Both the position numbers and the translations under genes were made by a program. The notes under the pieces are model-generated. The model did not search any database. It saw only the letters and a list, made by a program, of their open reading frames with translations, and was not told where the DNA came from. From Anthoceros angustus (lineage: Eukaryota > Streptophyta > Anthocerotopsida > Anthocerotales > Anthocerotaceae), in contig VJWM01000116.1 in NCBI GenBank assembly GCA_010909165.1, forward strand, positions 558,001 through 622,000: a stretch of 64,000 nt of DNA. Reading direction: 5' to 3'. Positions 50,889 through 61,990 of this stretch are shown here, piece after piece. Within the stretch, counting starts at the first letter, position 1. Each line of letters starts with the position of its first letter.

Positions 50889-51739
50889 TGAAGGCTCCCT
50901 GGACGCTGCTGCGGCTGCTGGTCCTCAGTCTGCACTTGCCTGCTCCTCACGCACACGCCCGAGCTCCGGCGCCTGCCCCAGCTCCGGCTCCCGCCAGGTA
51001 TGCCGGCACCAACTCCTTCAACTTCTCCATCTCAGAGTGGCACCGGAGCAGTTACATGACGCTGAGCGGGGACGCGGCCCTGGCGCCGGACGGGAGCAGG
51101 CTGCTGCTGGTGCCGGGCTTCAGGCAGTGGGGCACCGCACGGGCCACGTTCGCGGAGCGCGTCCTGTTTCTGGACGAGAGCAGCAAGGCGGAGGCGTCCT
51201 TCTCCACCGCCTTCACCTTCTCCATCCAGGTGAACGACTCGGGGTACATGGGGGACGGGCTCGCCTTCCTCATCGCGCCGGGGCAGGAGGTCCCCGCGGG
51301 GAACCAAGGCAAGGACCTGGGGCTGCACGACGCCGGGGCGTGGGACGGGGATCCCGCCATCCAGGTGCTGGCCGTGGAGTTCGACACGCACCGGAACCAG
51401 GACCTGCAGGACCCCAACGGGCATCACGTCGGCCTGGACGTGAACAGCCTCGTGTCCGCCATCACCAGGGACGTGTCGGCGCTGGACCTGGCGTTGGCCG
51501 ACGTCGCTTTGCACAAGCTCACCGCCTGGATCGACTACGACGCCGGCCGGCACCAGATCGAGGTGCGCCTGGCCAGGTACCCGGCTCCCAGGCGCGCCGC
51601 CACCCGCCTCTTCACCTACTCCGGAATCAACCTGGCGGAGATCGTGAATGGGGCGTCCTACGTCGGCTTCTCCGCGGCCACCGGCATGGCAACCGAGGAG
51701 AACGCTATCTACTCCTGGTCGTTTCAGAGCTGGCTGTAG
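50888..51739 (+). CDS. Legume-type (L-type) lectin, secreted, intronless
   Basis: The 283-residue protein starts at the ATG at 50888 with a hydrophobic signal peptide (LLRLLVLSLHLPAP), then an AP-repeat (RAPAPAPAPAPA). The lectin domain follows to the end: NSFNFSISEW, SFSTAFTFSI, GDGLAFLIAP (sugar-binding Asp), LAVEFDTHRNQDL with DPNGHHVGLDVNS (metal site), TAWIDYDAG, and YVGFSAATG near the C-terminus. The family binds glycans in a calcium- and manganese-dependent manner. No transmembrane segment or kinase domain follows, so this is a free lectin and not a lectin receptor kinase. GC content is much higher than in neighbouring DNA and there is no intron, which leaves long artefact ORFs in other frames. 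Confidence 0.93.
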   Translation: MKAPWTLLRLLVLSLHLPAPHAHARAPAPAPAPAPARYAGTNSFNFSISEWHRSSYMTLSGDAALAPDGSRLLLVPGFRQWGTARATFAERVLFLDESSKAEASFSTAFTFSIQVNDSGYMGDGLAFLIAPGQEVPAGNQGKDLGLHDAGAWDGDPAIQVLAVEFDTHRNQDLQDPNGHHVGLDVNSLVSAITRDVSALDLALADVALHKLTAWIDYDAGRHQIEVRLARYPAPRRAATRLFTYSGINLAEIVNGASYVGFSAATGMATEENAIYSWSFQSWL

Positions 51740-52860
51740 GACTCTCACCACAAACTTCGCAAATTGCAATGGAAATGCGCTGTGAGCCTCAGTATAATAA
51801 TTAACAAGCAAGTCCTATTCCTGTCCACGTCTCCCCTAGAGGGGAAGAGAAGGAAGCCCTGAACCTGGAAAAAGCCCTGAACTTGGAAAAAGTACATATG
51901 CGTTCGGAGCATTTAGCATTAAGCGTGTCTTGCAATTACAGGAAATGAGCGTTCATGGATGTCTTGTTTGTGGCAGGTGCAGAAACTAGGAGGTGCATGA
52001 TGGTTCATGATGCGTTGAGGTAGAGGGTCGTGTCCTTAGAGCGTAGAACTGTTTAGCGACAGTCCTTCATTCCTCCCGCTCAGTTCTAGCGTCCGTCTTT
52101 GTGTTTGATGAGGGATCCATAGGAGCTTCAGAGAGCCTGCTATTTAGGCAACTAGTAGTTAGAAGTATCGTCAAGTTCTCATATGTTCCCACAGTCTAAT
52201 CTTGCTGATCTTCTCACGAAGTCATTAGGCAAAGCTCGTCATGAAACACTCACTTGAGCTCTAGGCCTCATGAACACAACTAGTGTCCCACCTAGCACCC
52301 TTAGCACCTAGCACCAGTGATAGGCAACTTCTATATGCTTTGAACACGATAATATTCATACCGTCGGAATAAACAGGAAGCGGCTTTTTCAATGAATAAA
52401 CTGGTAACCGGCGGGAACATGGGAACGAAACGCCTGATCCTGCCATTTTCCACAAAAAATGCTTCAAAATTACGGTTGCTTTGTGTGCAGGAAGCCGGGA
52501 TAATGTCATGACATAGGCTGGAAAAGGGATATACAACCTCGATGGGCACACATTTGCCTTGAAATAATGCCCATACATGACATTCTGTTGGTGGCAGCGA
52601 AGAGGGCACGAGAGAGGCCTCTTGCTATTCATTCAGTACGTAAAGGGTATATGATTTTGGAAAAACCGTTTTAATGAGGGAGTAATAACTATTGGAGATG
52701 ACAATGAAAATTCAACATGCAAGTCCTCGCTTTCCATCTTCCAAATCAAGACATGCAATTGCCGCTTCCATGCCTGGTGTGTGTTTTGTACCGCCGAGTC
52801 TCACCGCTTCATGGATGGGTGCTATCAAAGAAAAACAATCGCAAGGGGAACAAAAGTCTC
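51740..52860. other. Intergenic with a small copia remnant
   Basis: At about 52185-52255 the plus strand reads ADLLTKSLGKARHE, which resembles the C-terminal end of copia polyproteins (compare ADILTKGLP at 16750 in the intact-order element). No LTR was identified next to it. The rest shows no supported gene; minus-strand ORFs at 52261-52632 have no recognisable features. Confidence 0.4.
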
Positions 52861-52869
52861 CGTAAGAGT

Positions 52870-53700
52870 GAGGAGATTGACTTACCTTAGAGAGAACTTT
52901 TGGACGCATGGACTCGAGAAATTCCGCCCCTTCTGACAAACATCGAAACATATGGATATTGAACTGCGGAGGTATTGTCACGGAGGCGCCGGCATGCCGC
53001 GCCTCAGATATATCTTCTGACGGTAGAAACAAGTGACTTACCTTGGACAACTCGTGGACGCATGGTCCCGCGAAATGCCGCCTTCCGACAAACGTTGAAA
53101 CATATGAGGAGCGAATGCGGGCTAGGGTATTGTCGGTGGAGGCGCGGCATGCCGCGCCTCCATCATACACCGCCTAAACTAGAAACAAGTGACTTACCTT
53201 GGAAAGAACTAGGGGACACATGGACCCGCGAAATGCCGTCCCATCTGACAAACGTTGAAACATATGAGGAGCGAACTGTGCGGGCTAGGGTATTGTCAGT
53301 GGAGGCGCCGGCATGCCAGTGCCTCCACTATCTATATTTTCTACAAACGGTAGAAACAAGTGACTTACCTTGCACAGAACTCGTGGACGCATGGCCCCGC
53401 GAAATGCCATCCCTTCTGAAAAACGTGTAAACACATGAGGAGTGAACTGTGTAGGGCAGGTGGAAGCAGTGGAGGCGCCGGCATGCCGGCGCCTCCACTG
53501 TTTATACCTGCTACAAACGGTAGAAACAAGTGACTAACCTTGGACAGAACTAGGGAACACATGGACCCGCGAAATGCCATCCCATGTGACAAATGTTCAA
53601 ACATATTAGGAGTGAACTGTGCAGGCTAGGGTATTGTCAATGATGGCGCCAGCATGCCGGCGCCTCCACGGTATTTTTGGAAGACAACTGGTAGACCACG
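52870..53700 (-). repeat. Five exon-like tandem repeats of 156-171 bp
   Basis: Five units are aligned by CTTACCTT (or CTAACCTT) at about 52880, 53037, 53193, 53364 and 53534. On the minus strand each unit has a short open block ending in a splice-donor-like AAGGTAAGTCACTTG (the fifth has GTTAGT). The block encodes variants of VSTFVGRRHFAGPCVHELSK or FRCLSEGAEFLESMRPKVL. Each unit also carries a GC-rich palindrome around GCATGC. This looks like a tandemly amplified exon plus donor site. Confidence 0.8.
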
Positions 53701-53942
53701 TAAAAGCATGGACCCGGTAAACGCCTTCATTACATAGCGACGTAAAACGCATGCGACGTGTTCACCAACCTATCTAGTAATCGCCGAGTATGAAACTCGG
53801 AAGCCAACATACGCTAACTCTATCGTGAAAACAAAACCCTAAAATCTCTAGTCTTGGGACATCAATTCCTTCACAACCAAAGGACATCCATCATCCACTT
53901 CATGGTCATCCTCCTCTCCAGCTGCAGATAAGGTCGCTTGAT

Positions 53943-54460
53943 TCATTCTATCTCGAATAGCCTTCTTGTCGGAGCGTAAAGGTGCTTTCTTGCATTGAGG
54001 TTGAACCCATAATAGAGAATAATAGTCTTATTCACAAATAGTTTCAATGTTTTTGGGTAAATTTCTCTTCCCACTCTCTTCCCATTTCGCGATCGTCGAT
54101 TGTCCGGTCCTCTAACAAAGAACTCCTCAACATATTTCCCTTCAAAAGCATCAAGGTGTGCCCCGTACCAAGGACCATAAGAAATGGGTTCGCACAATCA
54201 AGTCTACGCTTTCCACCTTCCCAATCCGAAGCCCTATGTGTATCTCCGAGCATGGAGTTGCAATGAACATGCCCTTCCTTATCTCTTTGACATCTCCATT
54301 CATCCTTTCTATTTCTTGATGTTGTCGACTTGCATTCGTGAGCTCCCAAATACATATCCCGTTGAGGAACTTCTCTTAGTAATGCTTCATCAAGCACAAC
54401 CTCCTCCGCACTTGAAGTGGCGGCATGTGGCCTCCACCTCTTCTCTTGTACCACCTCCAC
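53943..54460 (-). other. Unrecognised minus-strand ORFs near the DUF7869-like pseudogene
   Basis: Two overlapping minus-strand frames occur (54197-53943 and 54460-54044). The first reads EPISYGPWYGAHLDAFEGKY and then VEEFFVRGPDNRRSRNGKRV. They follow the DUF7869-like segment on the same strand and may be its C-terminal continuation after frameshifts. No family was recognised. Confidence 0.35.
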
Positions 54461-54732
54461 GGTTGTTTAAGCACTAGAGCAATATTGTTCTCCACAATAG
54501 TGGCAATTCCTTCTGGTCGACCCAAAACAACCTCCACCACACCCTCCGATGGCGTGATATACGCCGCCAAGTTCGAAGCCATGCTTCAAGTGCGCCACAC
54601 CGCCACAGGGTGAAAGACCTCCATCTTGACCCTTTTTGTCTCTCGCCGCATGAGGGGAGTGGGCGACGGTGGTTGATGGAACAAATTTCAAAATTCCAAC
54701 CCATCTTGATTCCCATTGAGGGATGTTGAGTC

Positions 54733-55551
54733 TTACCGAATGACCGTAACTTGACCTCGGTCCCGCTCCTCTCTCGTGATTTTAAATTGATGTTGGAAGG
54801 AAAGATTATTCAACTGGTTCACTGCCGCCTTGTATGCATATCCTCTCGTCCCCTTCTTAATGGGCCATACATAAGACCGAAAATCTGCCACCTCTGTTAT
54901 TACTTTAACTTCAGGCGTTGGGGTGAAAGCCGCTGTCAAAATCTCCGAAAGTGTATCAATAGTAAACGCTTCTTTGTGCCTAAGAAGCTTCGAGAAACAA
55001 GAAAACATTTGATCAACCTGATCATGGGTATGACCAACCAATAGGAACCCAACCTTTATTTTAACGAACACCTGAAGGTCGATGAGCATATTTAGGTACG
55101 CGAATAGTAGCTGGTTCTTGTTCTCGCGGCAAGTATTATCCAGCTGGAGGTAAAGAACTTTAGGAAGCACCCCTTCGTAAGAAAATATGACATCCTGAAT
55201 TATATGGATAGTGAGATTGGCGACAGTGATTAGCGTAGTGTAAATATGCCGCCTTGAAAGTGTAATTATGTATCATACATCCCACCACATGAACATTAAT
55301 AAGTGATGCCTCCGCCAACTCTTTGGGATAACGGAGGAAATGAGGGAGCTCTGTCTTCTTGTCCATGCCATCGATAGCAAGTCGCATATACTTGTGGGCT
55401 GACTATAACTTTTGGACCGATGTTTTGTCGCTTTGTCTCTCTCATTGCTTAGTCGCACTGTGTGATGCCAAAGCTCCTTCGTAAACCTCTGCAAAAATGG
55501 AGACGACAGTATTATATCGAGATTGTTGCACAACCACCGTAACATGAACAT
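54733..55551 (-). pseudogene. DUF7869-like transposon-associated protein, frameshifted
   Basis: Minus-strand frames give LAIDGMDKKTELPHFLRYPK (about 55384-55325), then HVVGCMIHNY. After a frame change they give VLPKVLYLQLDNTCRENKN (about 55175-55120), KVGFLLVGHTHDQVDQMFS and ADFRSYVWPIKKG. The order SIDGMD, LQLDN-x-NKN and PVGHTHxxxDQxFS is what I know from the DUF7869 domain found in multicopy, probably transposon-borne, proteins of plants and algae. The two halves are in different frames, so the gene is broken. The N-terminal Cys-rich part was not found. The name rests on recalled motif patterns, not on a search. Confidence 0.6.
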
Positions 55552-57660
55552 GGGTGCGTTAATCTACGCTGAGGCGGCATGCCGCGCCTCCCCGGACCGA
55601 CATGCGGAAAAGCTTTGGGGGCCTCCGGCGCCCCGAGCGCCCCGAGGCCCGCGGCTACCGTGCATGTACTGAAGGGTGCTGGGCCCCAGTACAATGGAAG
55701 CACTCTTCCGCCTAGCTGCAACCTATGTGAGTCTTGCACATTGGTATCTACATTGCCACACCTCTGCGACAACTGAGACGCAAGCCTGCCGGTGGCCCAC
55801 CTTTTTAAGAAGCCACATATGCATATACACTCCGCACAGGACATGTAAACAGGGCAGTCATGCATCCTTCCGCAGAATGGTTCTTAGAAACTATGCACAT
55901 CCCAGCAGGATATGAAGAACAAACCTTGGTCTGCTCTGCCGGAAGTGTTCCGGATGGTGCGCTTCAGTCCTTCACATAAAGAGCAAGTGGAAAACCTATT
56001 ACACTTTGGAATCCTAACCTTCGGGAAGTTGGTCCTCCAGAGGGTCAGAAAATAGGGATACGAACGCATACTAGACCGTGTCATCCCGCCGATCAGGCCC
56101 AGATCTCCAACTTTGAGAACGTGTCCCAGTGGAACACATCAACGCTTTGGCAGCCTTTCCGCCATCACTTGAAAACGTATCCATCCGAACGGCTCCCGAT
56201 CGTGTGTAGATGGTTGTCGCGGATTCACTCTTGACCCATCCCACGGTGCATTGCATAACACCGCTCTTCAACTCCTCGTATCTCTCGGCGATGATACTCT
56301 TCAAAAGCTTGCAAACAACACCGAATGCGTCGCCCCCATTATATGCGTGATGACCTTGTCCTTTCTCGGTGGCCTGTAAGTCCACGTGAGGGATCAAGAA
56401 ATGTCTCTTGCTCGCCTCCCCATTCGCGAAAACGATAACGTTGCTCATGGAAATTGGCCTTAGACATTGATTTGGACGCATTGCTTGTTGCGGCATGGCT
56501 TGGAAGTCCGTGATTTACGCCGAGTCGCTCTTCGACAAAGGAACTCCACTTGCCCGCCTTCTCTCAACCACGGATTGCATGTCCCGTGGCGCCACAAATG
56601 TTTCGCCTGGTTTGGGGTGGAATGACAAGTGCGCGGCGGTCGCCTTCCTCTGTCTCACAAAAAGGTGCATCAGCACGAGGGATTTCAGAACACCCTCCTT
56701 TCCTCAATTGGAAACAACCCGACGACGCACTGGTGCGTGGGAACTATTCGGTTCTTCATGGCGCCGGCGGCCACTAGGACTCCGCTCCACAGCTGAATAC
56801 AAATTGATGTTCCTTGGTGTACGAGGAACACCCCGAGGAATCCTTGGTGAGGTCTGGACCCGCCTCCAACCTTCATCTGCAAACGCGTCAGCATTTGGTG
56901 ACAGTGGGAACTAGCCTCTCTCGTCACCGTTGGCATGCACGTGAGGACAGAACTACACGCAGAATTAACACACTGACCATCTACTACCCACAAGCCATGT
57001 GGAGACTGCGGTGTGTTGTGCGGCATCATCGGACAGGAGGATCGGACGCATTCAATCTTGCATTATGCTTCCTTTTTCTTGGCGTCAGCCTCGGTTGAAT
57101 GCGATGACAAGTCCTCCCTTCCGCAACATGAAAACGCCAAGTTTAGCTGGGAGAAGAACATCAAGGGAACATTATTGCATGGAGTGCATTGGATACAACA
57201 AAGATCGCTCACTTCACATGCGTGATGTGAGTCTCTGTAACATTCAGATGCGATGCCACTTCACCCACGACACAAACGAAAGTGTCTTCTCCTGCAGGAA
57301 AAGGGTCATATAACGTCCAAGCCACCAACTTCAACGTCACCCAACGCACCTGAGAAAGGCGCTGGCTGCGTCGCTCAATGCACAAGTTCTAGACCTATAA
57401 CGGCAAACAATCAGTGCACGCCATCGTAATGGCGCCGCCTCCAGCCGCCAAAACGACACCACCATTAAGAGGTGTAGTTAGGACATTGTCCTAAAATGGA
57501 ATTTATGCATTATGTACGTTCGCGAATCCATGGAGGTTACGGCTGAGAACCGGGCAAATGAAGGGGAACCCTAACTTCTTGTCCGGGCGTATAAGGTCTT
57601 TTAAAACCATTTCCCCACACTATCCACAGGCACGAAACGGGCTTTACGTCCCCTTCAACT
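55552..57660. other. Degenerate region, unrecognised
   Basis: The minus-strand ORF 56496-56071 contains SNVIVFANGEASKRHFLIPH and YNGGDAFGVVCKLLKSIIAE, and looks protein-like without a known family. A GC palindrome (GGCGGCATGCCGCGCC) lies at about 55573. A GC-rich stretch with GGCGCCCCGAGCGCCCCGAG is at 55625-55660. Other ORFs are unsupported. Confidence 0.35.
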
Positions 57661-58326
57661 TTGTGGATCGCAATGCGGACTCGCGAGCGAGAAGAGGGAG
57701 TGATTCAACGCGGTGGATGCGCGAGGGCCTTTGAGGATCATCCCCACGCAAGGAAGGAGGTGTTCTTCTCCCCAAGCTGCTTTCCACCTCGCAAAGTGAG
57801 AACTCTAATACGTGAGAAGCCACCGGTTGATGCGCGTCCGCGTTCCTTGTGGCAGGAAATCATGGCATCGGGGAGGGCTCTCCGGAGCAAGAAGGACCTA
57901 GCGGCGCCTACGCTTGAACCACCTTCTGAGATTGTGCGGCAGAAGAAACCGAAGAAGAAGGCGACTCAGACGAGGCAGACGGAGGAAGTCGCGGATATGG
58001 CAGCAGCCCAATCGCCGCTGACAAGGACCGGTGGCAGGCAGGCGCTGCAGCAACCAGGCATCGCTGGAGGCAGTAGCAAGGATGTGGGTGGGGCGGCGAA
58101 GAAATCGAGCTCGGAATTCAGAAAAGCCAAGACAACACGGGAGGCGAGCAGGCCACGAAAGACAAGGAGGCTTGAAGGGAAGAAGAAAACGCAACCCGAT
58201 CCTGTGCCTTCGCCATACAACTTGGAAGAAACTATGCTCCTCAAGCGCCTGACTAACTCAATCGATGCAAAGAATTGTCTAGGGAAGGAGTGGTTTTGCA
58301 ATGGAAGCGAGGCGTCGGATGCTTGA
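57661..58326 (+). CDS. Lys/Arg-rich protein of unknown function
   Basis: The 221-codon frame is rich in Lys, Arg, Ala and Ser, with nuclear-localisation-like clusters (RQKKPKKKATQTRQ and RPRKTRRLEGKKKTQ). A better start may be the internal ATG of MASGRALRSKKDL (57861). It ends LTNSIDAKNCLGKEWFCNGS. Just downstream, in another frame, MKFARCEEFKVITVGLGMFK (about 58469) looks like a continuation, which suggests either an intron or a frameshift. I do not recognise the family. It is probably element-borne because the surroundings are repeats. Confidence 0.4.
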   Translation: MWIAMRTREREEGVIQRGGCARAFEDHPHARKEVFFSPSCFPPRKVRTLIREKPPVDARPRSLWQEIMASGRALRSKKDLAAPTLEPPSEIVRQKKPKKKATQTRQTEEVADMAAAQSPLTRTGGRQALQQPGIAGGSSKDVGGAAKKSSSEFRKAKTTREASRPRKTRRLEGKKKTQPDPVPSPYNLEETMLLKRLTNSIDAKNCLGKEWFCNGSEASDA

Positions 58327-58608
58327 CCATATGGACACCGCTCAAGTGGGTCTGGTTTGGACCAGCTAAGCCAAATCAGCGAGCAAGAGTTGGGTTGTAT
58401 GGGCAAGTCTGGATTTGTCAACGGGAACCGAATTCGAGGTCCTCCTTACAACAAAGCCACACCAATCGGATGAAATTCGCCCGGTGCGAGGAGTTCAAGG
58501 TTATCACCGTGGGCCTTGGGATGTTCAAGCTTAAGAAGTGTTCCCACATGTCGATAACCGCCCGAGAGGCTAAAATGTAATCAACACGTATGGACGGGTT
58601 GGCTAACA

Positions 58609-59615
58609 TTGTTGTGCTCGAATGCTTACTCGCTTGGCCGCATGGTGAGTTGGCTTATGGGTTTTGTGTGTCAACAGGCTGGGAGGGCTTTCTATAAGCA
58701 ACTGTGTGCTTTTGTCACACAGTCTATCGTGGACCACCGGAGAGAAATGAGCATGCGGCGAACCAGGGCAGCCCTCCCCAAAATCACGACAGAGGACCTC
58801 TCAGGCAGCTCAGAGGAAGAGGAGCTGGGCCCCGAAGATGAGCATGATGGACCATTGCCCGACATCCTTGGACAATCCGACGAAGATGATGGAAGAAGCG
58901 GGGATGACTTGGAAACCGAGGTTAGAGATGCAGAATTAATAATGGATTATGCCATGCCTCCTGACTCTATGCTTGTGCCCACAGTCCCTTATAACCCGCC
59001 ACAGGCGCGCATGCCGCCCGACTCCATTCCAGTGTGGAGTCCCCGCCAACCCCCATGGGCATGTGTATGGATGTGGGGAGCAAGGAAGGAGGCGCGGCAT
59101 GCCGGCCCCTACTACGCTGAGGTGTGGAGTCCTCCCAACCCCCATGCAGCATGTTTATGGATGTGGGGAGCAAGGAAGGAGGCGCGGCATGCCGGCGCCC
59201 TCCTTCCTCCCACAGCGCCACCCTTCTACTATACCAAAGCTATGAGAGCTATCGACCCGCCGTTGGATTGTCGGGAGGGGCTGGAGGAAAGGCAAACGAA
59301 AGCGCACCAGGAACAGCAACCCGAACACGACACCCAAGTCCAGATGCAGCTGGTAATTTGTTGGCAGGCAACGAGCTAGTCATTTCCGATACAAGGCCGG
59401 GATCTGGAAAGAGGAAACAGAGTGCTGATGCAAGAGGATCTGAGCGCGAACGAGAGAGTTTGGAGCCCGAACATGGTAAAATACGGAAGAAAGCAAAGAC
59501 TACAGGAACTATGTCACCTGTAGGAGACATTCCCACAGTGCACCTTTCAACAGATGAAGAGAGGTTGGAATCTTCCTTCCACGAGGAGGACTACCTCAAA
59601 CAGCATAATATTTGA
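58609..59615 (+). other. Acidic/basic ORF pair carrying an in-frame tandem duplication
   Basis: The plus-strand frame to 59379 has an acidic block (SGSSEEEELGPEDEHDGPL, then GQSDEDDGRSGDDLE) at about 58800-58915. Two in-frame copies of a module follow (VWSPRQPPWACVWMWGARKE at about 59035 and VWSPPNPHAACLWMWGARKE at about 59125), each ending in a palindrome that encodes ARHAG. A second frame to 59615 encodes a basic segment (GSGKRKQSADARGSERERES and KIRKKAKTTG). Together they look like one low-complexity nuclear-type protein disrupted by repeat insertions. Confidence 0.4.
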
Positions 59616-60229
59616 AGCGGCTGAATATACAAAGCCGCTTCTGCAGAAAAAAACCCAACTGCTGGAAAACATGGTGGGCACTGAATTCCACGATTTCGAC
59701 GCTTTTAATTTTCTTGGTGATGGTTCATTCCTCCCTTCCTCTGATCGCCATTTTCACATCAAGTAATATGGTATGGTCGTAGTATGCCCGAAGGCCCCAA
59801 TCGTCTTCCGGTGATATTCGATGAGTCGCTTGTCGATCGATTTCACACCTACTTGAAAAGCAATACATAGCACTAAAAGCAATAAAAGATTAAAGGGAAT
59901 TTTATGCCGTACGCGGCCACTAAAAGGTTTCTAAGCTGGACACGCAACAGAACGTAAATTTCCAATAACCTAACTACCAAAATCTTCGCCAGCAGCTTGA
60001 GTCTCGGGTGGGCATTGCCCAGATACGCTATCGAACACAACATCGACGTTTCTGAGGAGGGCGTTGTCGGGGTCCTCGAAGTTGTCGTTCTCCTGCATGG
60101 CATTCTCCACATCCAAGAGACGAGGAGGACTGCTTTCGGTGTTGTAGTCTGGATGGCACTGCGCTCAGAGTTCTCTGCCCGTCATCAAGGATTTGCCCCG
60201 TTTTCTCTTTCATCCTGTTGAACCCCAAA
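59616..60229. other. No supported gene
   Basis: Short ORFs occur on both strands without recognisable features. The stretch precedes the methyltransferase-like minus-strand frame and may hold its eroded 3' end. Confidence 0.4.
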
Positions 60230-61320
60230 GGTACGACCCTGCAGTGACCCTTCTGACAAGCTTAATTCCTTTGCCTGCACTGAGCGGGTCCTCGTCGGTG
60301 TGGCTCATGATTCAATTCCTCCTCGGTGGAAGTACCTCATATCCATGTATCCTTTGGGGAATGAATTCACATCGCTTGTCCAAGTCCACGGCGATGCAAT
60401 TGCGGCCACATAGCGTAGCTAGGGTCGTCCCCGCCTCGCACACGCATCTAATATCCAATCTCCTTCTTTGGAGAAGTTGTTGATCATCTTCGCATCAACC
60501 CTAATGGCCTCGATAAGCACATACCACGAGCTTGTCCAATGACATATAAAGAAGCTTCTTGACGATGTTGTGCCCAATGACGCGACCATTATTGAACGAG
60601 CCAAGGGCGGTGTTAGGTAACATTGAAACCTTGTTCTTCTTCTGTAGTTACCCCCACCCTACCGTGATGTACTCGACGGTATCATATCCACCTTGATCAT
60701 TATGCATGTTAGTTTTGTCCCATACGAAGGAGACCATTCCTCCACCAGTGCACCACCGCGTGATAGCCTCCTCCAGCAGCCCTCCACCCCATGCATAACT
60801 ATCATGCGGATTTCCTCACAACTCGTCATGTCATGGAAAGAGTGAAATCATGCCCATCCGTGTTTGGTCCATCTTTACATCATGCTTTCCTTGTTGAATC
60901 TCGGCACATCCATAACCAATAAAGTGTAATTCCTCTTCCAGAAAACCCTCGGATGTCCAACACATCTCTCGCTACCACTTGGTATTTCACGATACACTCG
61001 TGGTTGGAACAAAGGAACGATCGCAGCCTTCTTCCATGTCCATGTCCGCTAGGGTCCTTTGTTCGCTTCTCGGACCCTTCCATGTGTGCACTTCCGATGA
61101 AAGCCCGGAAGTCCTCGTAGTTTTTCAAATCGCACATCTTTCATCCGCATCCACCCGTCGTCGTTGAAAACCAAGAGGATAGGGCTAGCGCCGCATTCAA
61201 TTACAACCAAACGAAGGAAATGGTGGGAGAGGCGCTGCATGCCTCCCACTCCAATGAGTCTTAAAACAAATGACACGTACCTTTCCATCGAACTGCTTGA
61301 AACCGACAACATCATCCGAA
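60230..61320 (-). pseudogene. DNA methyltransferase-like (N4/N6-type) degenerate frame
   Basis: Read on the minus strand, three frames together give an ordered protein-like series. WKRNYTLLVMDVPRFNKESM lies near 60930-60880, then DMTSCEEIRM near 60825. GGGMVSFVWDKTNMHNDQGG followed by YDTVEYITVGWG lies near 60755-60650, and GRVIGHNIVKKLLYMSLDKL near 60590-60530. DWILDA (about 60472) is followed, after shifts, by EAGTTLATLCGRNCIAVDLD near 60430-60375. The last part resembles SAM-binding motif I (LDAxAGxGT) and the next acidic strand end of bacterial-type N4/N6 DNA methylases, and the VWDK-n-n region resembles the stretch before it. No clear DPPY motif was found. Stops and shifts make it non-functional. 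The assignment is by motif pattern only. Confidence 0.42.
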
Positions 61321-61990
61321 GAGTGCATTGGGTATTCGCCTAACCATCTCGAAGGAGTCACATCCTAAGTGTTTCGCCATCGCCACTTGGATGACATGAA
61401 GTTTCTTCCGCAGATCACCTCCTTGGACATACCATTCGGTCTAGTAAACTGTCAAAACCTTTTCTCACACTAATCAGCATTTTCGACCTGCCTCTCCGTG
61501 GAATTCCTTGAATCGCCATGGTTTCCTTGCATCTCTTTGGGCTTAACAAAACGCTTTCCACAGTCTTCACCTCTTCTCCAACTTTGCGTTTGCCCTTGCT
61601 CTTCTTGCTAGTACTGCTGCAACATGTTTGGCCCGGAAGTTCCATCGCCTCCCACTTGGTGAAGATAATGCTTTTCCCACACCTTTCCCTCCAGTTTTGC
61701 TATGCATAGTATATGTGTCCATTGTCCACTTTGTTTTGCTTGTATTGCTCATCTTCCCGACCTTCGCCATCCCACGCCCTGCACCTTGTATAAATTGAAC
61801 TTCCAGTTCATGCTCATTGTCACACCATCCCGCTTTGCAATCAAGTTCATCCGAGGTATCCGAATTCGATAAAGTTCATCTTTTTCCTCTTGTCCGACAT
61901 TGTGTTGTGGTGTTGCGAACTCGCATCTCTGTAGAGTTAGCCCGCAATAGACATGGGCCTCCATCCATTGGAACCTTGCCTTCCCCGGTG
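60963..61990 (-). repeat. Segmental duplication, copy 1
   Basis: This segment matches 63018-64000 in the same orientation from CATCTCTCGCTACCACTTGG onward for about 1 kb. Minus-strand content shared by both copies includes FNLYKV, KVGKMSNTSKTKWT, RARANAKLEKR and FDGKVRVICFKTHWSG. It overlaps the N-terminal side of the methyltransferase-like frame, so the duplication copied part of that gene. Confidence 0.88.

Noticed and set aside
51032-51811. 259-codon antisense ORF over the lectin gene
   Set aside because: It is a shadow frame from GC-ended codons; the sense frame has full lectin motifs and a signal peptide.
52870-53700. CRISPR-like array
   Set aside because: Spacing looks regular, but repeats and intervening sequence are both conserved, units are 156-171 bp, and the genome is eukaryotic; it is a tandem duplication.
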